DNA of 64,000 bases from Streptomyces flavidovirens DSM 40150 (GCF_000429085.1 NZ_AUBE01000001.1:310001-374000); one strand, 5' to 3'. Numbered from the stretch's first letter, positions 25,500 through 34,531 are shown. The notes: a model not told the origin generated them from the sequence alone. Program-made: numbers and translations.

Positions 25500-26822
25500 A
25501 TGCGCGTATCCGTCATCGGCTGTGGTCACCTGGGTATCCCCCACGCCGCTGCCATGGCCGAGATCGGCCACGAGGTCATCGGCGTGGACCTGGACCAGGC
25601 GAAGATCGACCGCCTCAACGCCGGCGAGTGCCCCATCTACGAGGAGGGCCTGCCCGAACTCCTCAGCACCCACACCGCCACTGGACGGCTGCGGTTCACC
25701 ACCAGCCTCGAAGAGGCGGCCGAGTTCGCCGACGTCCACTTTCTCGCCGTGGGCACGCCGATCGACGCGGACGGACGGAGCTACGACACCGGGCAGGTCT
25801 TCGGCGCCGCCCGCGCCCTCGCCCCGCACCTGACCCGCCCGACCGTCATCGTCGGCAAGTCCACGGTCACCGTCGGCACCTCCCGCGACCTCGGTGCCCT
25901 CCTCAGTCGGCTCTCCCCGGCCGGTGAGGACGTGGAGGTCGTCTGGAACCCCGAGTTCCTGCGCGAGGGCCACGCCATCGATGACACCCTGCGCCCCGAC
26001 CGAATCGTCGTGGGAGTGCCCTCTGCCCGCGCCGAGGACGCGGTACGCCAGGTCTACGCGCCCCTCCTGGCGAACGGCGTCCCGCTGTTCGTGACTGACC
26101 CCGCCACAGCCGAACTCATCAAGGGCGCCGCCAACGCCTACCTCGGCATGAAGATCTCCTTCATCAACGGCGTCGCTGACATGTGTACCGCCGCCGGAGC
26201 CGATGTCCAGCAGCTCACCGAGGCCATCGGCCTGGACCCCCGTATCGGCCGCGGCGGCCTCAACGCCGGCCCCGGTTATGGCGGCGGCTGCCTCCCGAAG
26301 GACGTCCGCGCCTTCACAGCCTCCGCCCGCACCCTCGGCGCCACCGAAGCAGCAACACTTCTACGAGCCGCCGAAGAGGTCAACGAATCCCGCCCCACCG
26401 CCGCGCTGAAGCTCATCGAGCAGACTCTCGGCCGGCCCGTCGACGGCGTACGCATCACCGTCTGGGGCGCCTCCTTCAAGGCCGGCACCGACGACGTCCG
26501 CGAATCCCCGGCCTTGGCGGTCGCCGCCCTCATGCACCAGCGCGGCGCGACCGTCACCGTCCACGACCCGCACGCCGTGCCCACCGCGCTGCGCCGCAAC
26601 CCCGAACTCGACTACGCCGACACCCTCGACGACTCCATCCAAGGCACCGAACTGATCGTCCTGGCCACCGAATGGCCCCACTTCCGCGAGGCAGACCCCA
26701 AGGCCCTCGCCCCACTGGTCGCGGACCCGGTCCTCGTCGACCTCCGCAACCTCATCGACGCCGATGCCTGGCGCATGGCCGGATGGACCGTGCGTCAGCT
26801 CGGACGCCCCGCACAGGAATAG
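25500..26822 (+). CDS. UDP-glucose/GDP-mannose dehydrogenase family protein
   Basis: A 440-residue nucleotide-sugar dehydrogenase. The NAD-binding start MRVSVIGCGHLGIPHAAAMA, the central dimerisation helix (DPATAELIKGAANAYLGMKI), the catalytic Cys264 in GPGYGGGCLPKDVRAF and the C-terminal UDP-binding domain (WGASFKAGTDDVRESPAL) are all intact. It would oxidise a nucleotide sugar to the uronic acid using two NAD+. AAAGGAG lies 10 nt before the ATG. In a mobile element this is unusual cargo; it sits between Sir2-like and MazG-like genes with no glycosyltransferase nearby. Confidence 0.9.
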   Translation: MRVSVIGCGHLGIPHAAAMAEIGHEVIGVDLDQAKIDRLNAGECPIYEEGLPELLSTHTATGRLRFTTSLEEAAEFADVHFLAVGTPIDADGRSYDTGQVFGAARALAPHLTRPTVIVGKSTVTVGTSRDLGALLSRLSPAGEDVEVVWNPEFLREGHAIDDTLRPDRIVVGVPSARAEDAVRQVYAPLLANGVPLFVTDPATAELIKGAANAYLGMKISFINGVADMCTAAGADVQQLTEAIGLDPRIGRGGLNAGPGYGGGCLPKDVRAFTASARTLGATEAATLLRAAEEVNESRPTAALKLIEQTLGRPVDGVRITVWGASFKAGTDDVRESPALAVAALMHQRGATVTVHDPHAVPTALRRNPELDYADTLDDSIQGTELIVLATEWPHFREADPKALAPLVADPVLVDLRNLIDADAWRMAGWTVRQLGRPAQE

Positions 26823-26848
26823 CCGAACCCATCGATCGGAGGTCCGAC

Positions 26849-27178
26849 GTGGACACCCTGTGGGACAACATCGAGAAGCTCTCCGCCGTCTGCCGTGCGG
26901 CAGGCGCCCACCTCCCCGACGAGGAGCTCAAAGCCCTCCAGGTCGGCAAGGTCGCCGAGGAAGCCGGCGAGGCCATGCACGCCCTCCACGGCCTGAAGGG
27001 CCTCACCACCTGCGGCGACGACCACGGCTGGTCCGAGGTCCAGAACGACCTCGTCGGCGCCGTCATTGCCGCCCTCCTGGCCATGCACTACATCGACCCC
27101 ACTGGCGCCCGCGCCACCTTCGACGAGATCTTCCGCCACCGCACCCGCAGGGGACGTGAGGCCGCTGCTGCGGCCTGA
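26849..27178 (+). CDS. MazG-like nucleotide pyrophosphohydrolase family protein
   Basis: A 109-residue all-alpha protein. LQVGKVAEEAGEAMHALHGL carries the EExxE metal motif and NDLVGAVIAALLAMHYID stands in the place of the second metal helix (usually DELADV), so the pattern is slightly changed. CGGAGG lies 6 nt before the GTG. The gene follows the dehydrogenase by 26 bp and closes the run. MazG-type enzymes hydrolyse NTPs or related nucleotides to the monophosphate. Confidence 0.78.
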   Translation: MDTLWDNIEKLSAVCRAAGAHLPDEELKALQVGKVAEEAGEAMHALHGLKGLTTCGDDHGWSEVQNDLVGAVIAALLAMHYIDPTGARATFDEIFRHRTRRGREAAAAA

Positions 27179-27349
27179 CGCCCTCCGGACGTGGCCGTCG
27201 GCCACTCCAGGTGAGCGCGGCCCGACGGCCACGTCCGGCAGAGCCGAGCAGCCGCGCCCCAGGGCGTCACGGTCGTTCGTTGAGTGGTGAGTGATGCCAA
27301 AGACCGAAATACAACACCATTGGGTACGTTGATCTGCCACCATACCTCC

Positions 27350-28609
27350 ATGACAGCCAAGGAAACGTGCCCCATCCCTGCAGCACATAAGCGCCTCATG
27401 GATTGCCATGCGATGTGGCACACAATGGCTGACAGCTACATGCAGCCCGAAACTTTTCGAATGCATCTGAATTCTCTAATGCAGGGCATGCGGAACGTAA
27501 CCTTCATGCTGCAAAAGCAGAAATCCACCCTCCCTCGATTCGAGGAGTGGTATACAGAATTCCAAACAGCCGCGAAATCAAATCCCTTGATGCGCTGGTC
27601 AGTAAGTTCTCGAAATAGAATCGTAAAAGAATCCGACCTTGAGCTGCTTAGTAAGGTAAAGGTTCGCTGGGTAGGGGATTGGGAAAGGAGGCAGGAGAGG
27701 AACTTCTCGTTCCCTCCCCGGATGCCATCGAAAGCAATCCTATCGGCGATCTTTTCCGACCCCGGGAACCCCCAGATAGGCGTCATTACAATCTCGCGCC
27801 AGTGGGTAGATAGGGCGCTACCCGATAGAGAAATCCTGAGTGCGACGCGGGAAGTTTTTGTGAATCTCAGCGCTTTGATATCTACCGCGCACGCTGCGGC
27901 AAGCTCAGAGATGTGCGGCCTGAGCACCCGCGAACCAGCCTGCGTCACAACTGAGCTTGCGAGGGAACCACTTCCCTGCATGGACATTAACCCTGGATGG
28001 CTCCAGGAGCACATGGACTTGGGTGCGGGGCACGGAATCAATGAGGTCACATACCTCGTCGAACGAACTCCGGAAAGTTCGAAAAGGTCAGAAAAACGAT
28101 ACGGCACCACAATGGAAGTGGCGGGGAACCCGATCGAGGTGACCGCGAGAATTATGGAACAAGCAGCCAAAGCACTTGTCCGTGACAAAAAGCATGTACC
28201 GATCATCTGGTTCTTTCGAGATGACGCGGTCATCGACTCCATGGTGCCGGTATTTTTTGATCAAAACGGAAAATACCTGACCATGCATCGAGTTGCCGAC
28301 CGCGTAGAATCACTAAAGGCAGACGGCATCGCCTTTCTCAATGAAATTTGGTATGCGGCGGATGTAAAGCTGGATAAAAACGGGCAAGCAATCCCAGCTC
28401 GGGATAGGGGGAGGGATCGCAGAGAGGCACTCCATATCCTTGCGGCTACGTCACGCGGTGAATACGCTTCGATATTCACTCCGTTCAGCAGAAACCTGCT
28501 AGGTAAAATCGTTCTCGGCGAGACACTTAGTGAAACGCTGACGAATATTGAAATTGACGGCCAGTTCAACATATTGCGTCCGGTAATTGACCGCTGGCGT
28601 AATGGGTAA
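27350..28609 (+). CDS. Unrecognised AT-rich gene of the element's right end
   Basis: A 419-residue cytoplasmic protein that I cannot place in a family. Codon use is unlike the neighbours (AGA, ATA, AAA and GAA codons frequent), pointing to transfer from a lower-GC source. It has a helical N-terminal part (residues 1-95) and an alpha/beta C-terminal part with HVPIIWFFRDDAVIDSMVPV and DGIAFLNEIWYAADVKLD. Together with the next genes it forms an AT-rich cargo block next to attR. No clear ribosome site precedes the ATG at 27350. A defence role is possible by position only. Confidence 0.65.
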   Translation: MTAKETCPIPAAHKRLMDCHAMWHTMADSYMQPETFRMHLNSLMQGMRNVTFMLQKQKSTLPRFEEWYTEFQTAAKSNPLMRWSVSSRNRIVKESDLELLSKVKVRWVGDWERRQERNFSFPPRMPSKAILSAIFSDPGNPQIGVITISRQWVDRALPDREILSATREVFVNLSALISTAHAAASSEMCGLSTREPACVTTELAREPLPCMDINPGWLQEHMDLGAGHGINEVTYLVERTPESSKRSEKRYGTTMEVAGNPIEVTARIMEQAAKALVRDKKHVPIIWFFRDDAVIDSMVPVFFDQNGKYLTMHRVADRVESLKADGIAFLNEIWYAADVKLDKNGQAIPARDRGRDRREALHILAATSRGEYASIFTPFSRNLLGKIVLGETLSETLTNIEIDGQFNILRPVIDRWRNG

Positions 28610-28720
28610 TAAGCGTGGCAAATCAAGGACGACTAACGCCTCACGTCCTTGGGCGACGAAGAAGAGGCCGAGGAAACCGTTAAGCGCGCCGTGACGCGCA
28701 CGTCCTAGAGGGGGACTCGT

Positions 28721-29098
28721 ATGTTCAGCAGTGGAAGGGCCCTGAGCAGCTTCAAGGTGGGCGACAAGGTCACGGTGAGCGGACCGAGCGACAGACCCGT
28801 GTATCACCATGGGTCACACGGGACCGTTGTCACTGTAGGCACTAAGCGGGTCCACGTAAGGATGGACAGGGCTGCGTTTGAGAGCCACGACGGAGAGGTG
28901 GCGAACTTCCTCCCTGGCGACCTAAACCCTGGGCACGTCGGGACACCCCGAAACTCGGACCGCATAAGCGATGCGTTCACAGCCGTTAAGCTGGCGGCTG
29001 GCACGGATCTCGTGACCGTGACGATGGAGGCTGGAATTATCACGGCCGAGCAGGGGGAGCAGATTAAGGCTGCATGGGCGCGCCACTTGGAGAGCTGA
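28721..29098 (+). CDS. Hypothetical protein with KOW/SH3-like N-terminus
   Basis: A 125-residue protein. Residues 10-55 (FKVGDKVTVSGP, HGTVVTVGTKRVHVRMDR) form a small beta-barrel pattern of the KOW/SH3 kind often seen in RNA- or DNA-binding proteins. The C-terminal helical part ends with ITAEQGEQIKAAWARHLE. GAGGGGG precedes the ATG with good spacing. It lies in the mixed-composition block between the 419-residue gene and the DUF4365 gene. The function is unknown. Confidence 0.6.
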   Translation: MFSSGRALSSFKVGDKVTVSGPSDRPVYHHGSHGTVVTVGTKRVHVRMDRAAFESHDGEVANFLPGDLNPGHVGTPRNSDRISDAFTAVKLAAGTDLVTVTMEAGIITAEQGEQIKAAWARHLES

Positions 29099-29395
29099 CG
29101 AGTGCGGCCCTGCGATGGCTCGAGTCCCCAGGGGTGAGCGTCTAACTGCGTGACAAGCGCGACGCACAACCGCTCATCGCTCATGGCCCCACCCCCCATG
29201 CTTGGTCCAAAGTGGCTTGTCCTTGTCGACGCTACCGGCAGCGTGGCTGAGGCCAATGGGAGGCAGCGAGGTATACACGTGTGTGGTCCGTTGGCAGGCG
29301 TTCCGTCGTGGCTGACTTTCGTTGGCGAAGGCGGACGGGACCTATCAAGGGGTGCCCGCTGTAGACCGAATATCCATGACGTGCGCGACGCGTCG
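29099..29395. other. Gene-free stretch between convergent genes
   Basis: About 300 bp. A plus-strand frame opens at 29150 but runs into the antisense of the DUF4365 gene and has poor codon statistics. Nothing else is supported. Confidence 0.45.
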
Positions 29396-30475
29396 CTACA
29401 ATTTCAAGTGTCGACGGAAGGCGTCTTTAAACTGCTCGATGTGCAAAAGACGAACACCCGAGTCCCGAAAAAGGATGCGGACCCACCGCTCTTGAGCGAG
29501 CACACGATAGCCGCCCCTCACCGAGGGAAAGAAATCACTATCGAGCGCATCCGCCGACTTGACCAGCGCTCGACCCTTGTGTGTTAGAGGGGCAAGGAAA
29601 ACCCCAATCATGCCGTCCTCGGTACTCCTCCTTAGATTATCGAAGTCCAGTCGGACCAGGTCATGAGCAAGAAGGAAAGAAACATACCGATCAAGAAAAT
29701 CGTAGTCCGCCGCCCCCCAGGACAACACTTCGTCCTGATGCTCCAAATGGACATCCTTCTCTCTCATGACTTCATCAAATAGATCCATTCCGAAATATAG
29801 ACAGTGCCCAAGATCGGTTAGGCCATGGAAGAAAAGGTCGAAAAAAGATTGACTAGTCCCATGCGACCCATTCGTTTGATCCAGCATCTCTTCTAGTAGG
29901 CATGCCGGATCGAACCCAAGCACAGGTAGGTCGCCATCGAGGCTGAGAATTTCGAGCACTGTGCTGGCGCTGAGACGCTGACTCTCTGAAACCTTAAGGT
30001 CGGCGTCGAGGTTTGCCCGGAGCTGATGCCGAGCGTCAACCCAAATAGCAAGATCCTCGTCAGGATGATAGAGAACAACAACTACGGGGATTGGAAATGA
30101 GGCCCAATAGTTTCGATGTTTGACATGAGGTTTGAATCTAACGAAGCCGTCAGCCCGCGAGGAGAAATACGAGGATCCCGCCTTGATCTGGACTGCCACA
30201 AGCCTTCCAGTGGCTCGACCTTCGGTATCGACATATTCGATCTGACCGTCAATCCCTACATCATGCATTGGCGTCTCTCGCCAAAGGCACCCCGCTTCAC
30301 CGACAACTTCATCTACTTTCCTGACCCCCCTCCTCTCCATGAAAGTATTAGTTGACACCTTGGGACTATCACCGAAATGCGACACTACTCCCCTTAAAAA
30401 TTCTGATGTAGATCGAATATCGAGATCATACAGTCGCCACCGCGACTCGGGAATAGTGAGCGGAACCGTATGCAT
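29396..30475 (-). CDS. DUF4365 / PD-(D/E)XK-like nuclease-domain protein
   Basis: A 359-residue protein with a DUF4365 domain at about 45-170. The core MHDVGIDGQIEYVD (Asp76) and RLVAVQIKAGSSYF (Gln96-Ile-Lys98) fits a PD-(D/E)XK nuclease fold, with Gln-x-Lys as the third element. The C-terminal half is unassigned. Codon use is AT-richer than the host. DUF4365 proteins are frequent in defence islands, and this one lies beside attR in the cargo end. It may act alone or with the neighbouring genes. The start is the outermost ATG; the domain itself begins near residue 45, so a start there is possible. Confidence 0.7.
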   Translation of the reverse strand: MHTVPLTIPESRWRLYDLDIRSTSEFLRGVVSHFGDSPKVSTNTFMERRGVRKVDEVVGEAGCLWRETPMHDVGIDGQIEYVDTEGRATGRLVAVQIKAGSSYFSSRADGFVRFKPHVKHRNYWASFPIPVVVVLYHPDEDLAIWVDARHQLRANLDADLKVSESQRLSASTVLEILSLDGDLPVLGFDPACLLEEMLDQTNGSHGTSQSFFDLFFHGLTDLGHCLYFGMDLFDEVMREKDVHLEHQDEVLSWGAADYDFLDRYVSFLLAHDLVRLDFDNLRRSTEDGMIGVFLAPLTHKGRALVKSADALDSDFFPSVRGGYRVLAQERWVRILFRDSGVRLLHIEQFKDAFRRHLKL

Positions 30476-31033
30476 ACGGAGAACCGCTTACGGTTGCCAC
30501 TAGGCCATTGGGCCAGATCTATAAGAACGACCTAGTCGGTCTGAATCACGGGCACGGACCTGCTTGCAGTTCACGTCCTCGGCCGTTCCGGATTGGCTGG
30601 CGGGACTGACGAGCCTCACGTATACCTCGCCTGAACTCGACTCTGTCCCATGTCGAGGTGGAGCCGGTCACCGAACAGGCGGCGTAATCGGCAGCTGAGC
30701 TCCTCAAGGGCGGAGGGCTGCACGAGCACAAGTACGCCATGGTCGCCGAAATCGCCCTGCGTCAGCCGAAACCGGCGCCCTCATGACGTCCGACAGCGAC
30801 GACATGACCAAGCTCTACGGCAACCAGATCCCCAAGTCATGCCTCTCTGACCCGCCGACCCACCCGGAGCACGCACCTTGGCGGGGTCCGTTGCGCTGCC
30901 AGCCCTCGTGCCCCATCCGTGCCCAGCAGAGGGGACAACAGCGGTCAAGTCCAGCTTCCACAGACCATGGTCGTCCAAGCCGACCCATGAGAAACCCCAG
31001 GTCAGACCCCTTCCGCGGCTGAAAGACCGTTGA
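30476..31033. other. Non-coding stretch with probable gene debris
   Basis: About 560 bp between the DUF4365 gene and attR. Short pieces with host-like codon use, such as AAELLKGGGLHEHKYAMVAE ending at a TGA near 30785 and an overlapping ATG frame starting MTSDSDDMTKLYGNQIPKS, look like the tail and head of broken genes. No complete gene is supported. Confidence 0.45.
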
Positions 31034-31077
31034 TTCCCAAGCTCAGAGCGCGAGTTCGATTCTCGTCACCCGCTCCA
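31034..31077. repeat. attR, 44-bp tRNA-Gly 3'-end repeat
   Basis: An exact copy of the tRNA-Gly 3' half at 12786-12829, without the 5' half, so it cannot make a tRNA. It marks the right boundary of the element. Confidence 0.93.
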
Positions 31078-31078
31078 C

Positions 31079-31116
31079 AAACAAGGCCCTGGTCAGCGAC
31101 CAGGGCCTTGTTTATT
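31079..31116 (+). terminator. Original chromosomal tRNA-Gly terminator
   Basis: A perfect 16-bp stem, AAACAAGGCCCTGGTC (31079-31094) with 31098-31113, and a 3-nt loop. It directly follows attR and was presumably the tRNA terminator before integration. It now faces the 3' end of kdpD. Confidence 0.85.
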
Positions 31117-31204
31117 ACCGAGCTACGCACCGAGGCCGACCCCGCCGTCCGCCGTCGGCATCGGGTGGCGCGGGTCATCGGGGAAGCCCGGCCGGCGGCA
31201 CTCG

Positions 31205-33748
31205 TCATGGCGTGGTGCCTGACGGGGTGTCGAGGCGGGCCGGAGCGTGGGCGGATGCCGAGGGCAGGCTGAGCACCATCGTGAAGCCGCCGCCTGGGGT
31301 GTCCTCGGCGTTCAGCGTGGCGCCCATGGCTTCCGCGAAGCCGCGGGCGACTGCGAGGCCGAGGCCCACTCCGGCGCCGCGCGGGGCGTCGCCGTAGCGC
31401 TGGAAGGGGGCGAAGATGCGGTCCTTGGCGTCGTCGGGGACGCCGGGACCCCGGTCCACGACACGGACCTCGACGCGGTCGGCAATCGGGCTGGCCGACA
31501 CCAGGACCGGTTCGCCGTCGGGGCTGTACTTGACCGCGTTCTCGACGATATTGGCGACGGCCCGTTCCAGCAGGCCGGCATCGACCCTCACCATGGCCAG
31601 GTCCTCCGGGATGTCCAGGACGACACTGTCCTCGGGTACGCCGCCGAGGGCCATCGGCACGACCTCGTCCAGGTCGATCTCACGGATGATCGGCTTGACG
31701 GTGCCGGTCTGGAGTCGGGACATGTCGAGGAGGTTGCCGACCAGGTGGTCCAGGCGGTCCGCACCCTCTTCGATGCCGGCCAGCAGCTCGGCCTGGTCCT
31801 CCGGCGACCACTCCACGTCGTCGGAACGCAGCGAGGTGACCGATGCCTTGATCGCGGCCAGCGGGGTGCGCAGGTCATGGCTGACGGCGGCGAGCAGGGC
31901 GGTGCGGATGCGGTTGCCCTCGGCGAGATCGCGTGCCTGATCGGCCTGGTGCTGGAGGCGCTGGCGGTCGAGTACGACGGCTGCCTGGGCGGCGAAGGCT
32001 CCGAGCACCCGGCGGTCTTCGGCAGGCAGGACCCGCCCCGAAAGGGCGAGCGCCATGTGGTCGCCGACCGGCATGTCCACGTCCGCGTCTTCCGGGCGGC
32101 CGACCGGGTTACGGCCGACGCTTCCGGCGCAGGTCCATGGCTCGACGTCGCTCGCGCGCTCCAGCAGCGCCACGGAGTCCATGGCGAAGGTCTCCCGTAC
32201 CCGCTCCAGGAGGGCGTCCAGGGTCGTCTCGCCGCGCAGGACGCTGCCCGCGAGGAAGGACAGGATTTCCGACTCGGCGCGCAGCCTGGATGCCTGGTGG
32301 GTGCGGCGGGCGGCCAGGTCGACCACGGAGGCCACGGCGACCGCGACACCGAAGAAGATCACCAGGGCGACGATGTTCTTGGGATCGGCGATCGTGATCT
32401 GGTGCAGCGGCGGCGTGAAGAACCAGTTCAGCAGCAGCGACCCGAAGGCCGCCGACGCCAGGGCGGGGAGCAGCCCGCCGAGCATGGCAGCGGCCACGGT
32501 CAGCGACAGGAACAGCAGTACGTCGTTGGCGAGGCCGAGGTCGACGTCGATGTGCGTCAGGAGGAGGGCAAGCAGGGCAGGGCCGGCGATTCCGGTCAGC
32601 CAGCCCCAGATGACGCGGGCGCGGCCGAGGCGGGCAGCGCGGGACACGGGCAGTCCGCGGCCCTTGGCGGCTTCTTCGTGGGTGACGATGTGGACGTCGA
32701 GGTCGGGTCCGGATTCGCGCGCGACGGTGGCACTGACGCCGGGGCCGAGCAGGTACTGCCAGGTCCGGCGGCGGCTGACGCCCATCACGATCTGGGTCGC
32801 GTTGACCCCCCGCGCGAAGTCCAGCAGCGCGGACGGTATGTCGTCGCCTATGACGTGGTGGAAGGTGCCACCGAGGTCCTCGACCAGAGTGCGCTGGACG
32901 GCAAGCTCCTTGGGCGAGGCGCCGGTGAGGCCGTCGCTACGCGCTATGTAGACGGCGAGCACTTCGCCGCCGGCCCCCTTCTCCGCCAGCCGGGCGGCGC
33001 GGCGGATGAGCGTACGCCCCTCGGGGCCACCGGTCAGGCCGACGACGATGCGCTCGCGGGAGCCCCAGATCTTCGAGACGCGGTGCTCGGTCCGGTACTC
33101 CTGGAGGTATTCGTCGACCCGGTCGGCGGTCCACAGGAGGGCGAGTTCGCGCAGTGCTGTGAGGTTGCCGGGCCGGAAGTAGTTGGAGAGGGCCGCGTCG
33201 ACCTTGTCCGACTTGTAGATGTTGCCGTGCGCCATACGACGGCGCAGGGCCTGCGGGGACATGTCGACCAGCTCGATCTGGTCGGCGCGGCGTACGACCT
33301 CGTCCGGGACTGTCTCCTTCTGCCGTACGCCCGTGATGGACTCGACCACGTCGCCGAGGGACTCCAGGTGCTGGATGTTGACGGCCGAGACGACGTGGAT
33401 CCCGGCTGCCAGCAGCTCCTCCACGTCCTGCCAGCGCTTGGCGTTGCGTGAACCGGGAACGTTGGTGTGAGCGAGCTCGTCGACGAGGGCGACGGCCGGG
33501 CGGCGTTGCAGGACGGCGTCCACGTCCATCTCGGTGAACACGGCGCCCCGGTAGGCCAACTGCTTGCGCTGTATCTGTTCGAGGCCGTGCAGCATCACCT
33601 CGGTACGCGCCCGGCCGTGGCACTCCACGAAGGCCACCACACAGTCGGTGCCGCGCTCGACACGGCGGTGTGCCTCGGAGAGCATCGCGTACGTCTTGCC
33701 GACGCCCGGTGCCGCGCCGAGGTAGATCCGGAGCTTGCCGCGTCCCAT
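31205..33748 (-). CDS. kdpD: Sensor histidine kinase KdpD
   Basis: An 847-residue KdpD of usual build. The N-terminal KdpD domain has Walker A GAAPGVGKT (11-19), followed by a Usp-like domain (about 225-370, IVVGLTGGPEGRTLIRRAAR), four membrane helices (about 385-485), a GAF region, and the kinase core with His624 in AAVSHDLRTPLAAIKASV, N-box ENAVKYSPDG and G-box GAGVGLGLAVARG. It senses K+ limitation and turgor and phosphorylates KdpE. It is the last gene of the kdp block, downstream of kdpE. Confidence 0.96.
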   Translation of the reverse strand: MGRGKLRIYLGAAPGVGKTYAMLSEAHRRVERGTDCVVAFVECHGRARTEVMLHGLEQIQRKQLAYRGAVFTEMDVDAVLQRRPAVALVDELAHTNVPGSRNAKRWQDVEELLAAGIHVVSAVNIQHLESLGDVVESITGVRQKETVPDEVVRRADQIELVDMSPQALRRRMAHGNIYKSDKVDAALSNYFRPGNLTALRELALLWTADRVDEYLQEYRTEHRVSKIWGSRERIVVGLTGGPEGRTLIRRAARLAEKGAGGEVLAVYIARSDGLTGASPKELAVQRTLVEDLGGTFHHVIGDDIPSALLDFARGVNATQIVMGVSRRRTWQYLLGPGVSATVARESGPDLDVHIVTHEEAAKGRGLPVSRAARLGRARVIWGWLTGIAGPALLALLLTHIDVDLGLANDVLLFLSLTVAAAMLGGLLPALASAAFGSLLLNWFFTPPLHQITIADPKNIVALVIFFGVAVAVASVVDLAARRTHQASRLRAESEILSFLAGSVLRGETTLDALLERVRETFAMDSVALLERASDVEPWTCAGSVGRNPVGRPEDADVDMPVGDHMALALSGRVLPAEDRRVLGAFAAQAAVVLDRQRLQHQADQARDLAEGNRIRTALLAAVSHDLRTPLAAIKASVTSLRSDDVEWSPEDQAELLAGIEEGADRLDHLVGNLLDMSRLQTGTVKPIIREIDLDEVVPMALGGVPEDSVVLDIPEDLAMVRVDAGLLERAVANIVENAVKYSPDGEPVLVSASPIADRVEVRVVDRGPGVPDDAKDRIFAPFQRYGDAPRGAGVGLGLAVARGFAEAMGATLNAEDTPGGGFTMVLSLPSASAHAPARLDTPSGTTP

Positions 33749-33784
33749 GGTTTCCGAACGTTCCGATCTTTGCTGGTCGAGGGG

Positions 33785-34489
33785 TTACCGTGCCGGACTC
33801 GGTCGCTGCTCGAAGCGGTATCCCATGCCGGGCACGGTGATGAGGTGCCGCGGGTGCGAGGGGTCTGCTTCGAGTTTGCGCCTGAGCTGGGCCATGTAGA
33901 CACGCAGATAGTTCGTCTGGGTGGCGTAGGAGGGGCCCCAGACTTCCTGGAGTAGCTGTTTCTGGGTGGTCAGCCGGTCGTGGTTGCGGATCAGCACTTC
34001 CAGCAGGTGCCATTCGGTGGGAGTGAGGCGCACGTCGCGGCCGTCCCGCTTGACCCTCTTGGCGAGCAGGTCGACGGTGAAGTCCCCGGCGGTGACGATC
34101 GCCGTGTCGTCGCTCGCGGATGCCGCCTTCTCCGTGCGCCGGACGGCGGCACGGAGCCGGGCCAGTAACTCGTCCATGCTGAACGGCTTGGTGATGTAGT
34201 CGTCGGCACCGGCGTCGAGCGCCTCGACCTTTTCGTCGGAGGTCCGGCGGGCGGACACGACGAGTATCGGTACGCGGGACCAGCCGCGCAGTCCCTTGAT
34301 CACCTCGATGCCGTCCATGTCCGGCAGCCCGAGATCCAGCAGTACGACATCGGGCGGAGCCGCGGCGGCGAGCCGCAGGGCTGTGGCCCCGTCGGGCGCG
34401 GCGTCCGTCTCGTACTGGCGTGCCTTGAGGTTGATGACGAGCGCCCGTACGAGCTGTGGTTCGTCCTCGACCACCAGCACCCGGGTCAT
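33785..34489 (-). CDS. kdpE: Response regulator KdpE
   Basis: A 234-residue OmpR-family regulator. The receiver has Asp52 in VVLLDLGLPDMDG and the Lys in TKPFSMDELLARL; the winged helix follows from about 130 (VRLTPTEWHLLEVLIRNHDR, then SYATQTNYLRVYMAQLRRKL). It activates the kdp operon on K+ limitation. Here kdpE precedes kdpD. A hairpin separates the pair from kdpC. A direct repeat upstream of the operon fits its expected site type. Confidence 0.95.
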   Translation of the reverse strand: MTRVLVVEDEPQLVRALVINLKARQYETDAAPDGATALRLAAAAPPDVVLLDLGLPDMDGIEVIKGLRGWSRVPILVVSARRTSDEKVEALDAGADDYITKPFSMDELLARLRAAVRRTEKAASASDDTAIVTAGDFTVDLLAKRVKRDGRDVRLTPTEWHLLEVLIRNHDRLTTQKQLLQEVWGPSYATQTNYLRVYMAQLRRKLEADPSHPRHLITVPGMGYRFEQRPSPAR

Positions 34490-34531
34490 CGGCGTGCCGC
34501 CTTTCTTGATGTGCGGTGACGGACCGTGCGG

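Larger units (their letters stand above)
12786..31077. mobile_element. tRNA-Gly-integrated mobilizable element (about 18.2 kb)
   Basis: The element is bounded by attL in tRNA-Gly and a 44-bp copy at the right end. In order it holds a small gene, int and xis, an XRE regulator, a DUF3631 ATPase, a DUF2637 Spd-like gene, mobC-like and relaxase genes, then cargo: an NAD(P)-dependent dehydrogenase, XRE/helical-repeat regulator, two small genes, Sir2-like, nucleotide-sugar dehydrogenase, MazG-like, and an AT-rich tail of three genes. This resembles actinomycete integrative elements, but no TraB/FtsK-type translocase is visible. Transfer would then depend on a helper. The chromosome resumes with a terminator and the kdp locus. 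Confidence 0.88.

Noticed and set aside
29150..29587. Plus-strand 145-codon frame
   Set aside because: It runs into the antisense of the DUF4365 gene and has poor codon use and no homology I can recognise.
12786..31077. CRISPR array or restriction-modification system in the element
   Set aside because: No regularly spaced repeats and no methyltransferase or helicase-nuclease motifs were found.
31002..31208. Minus-strand frame with GDENRTRALSLG over attR
   Set aside because: Antisense of the duplicated tRNA 3' end; no ribosome site and no codon bias.
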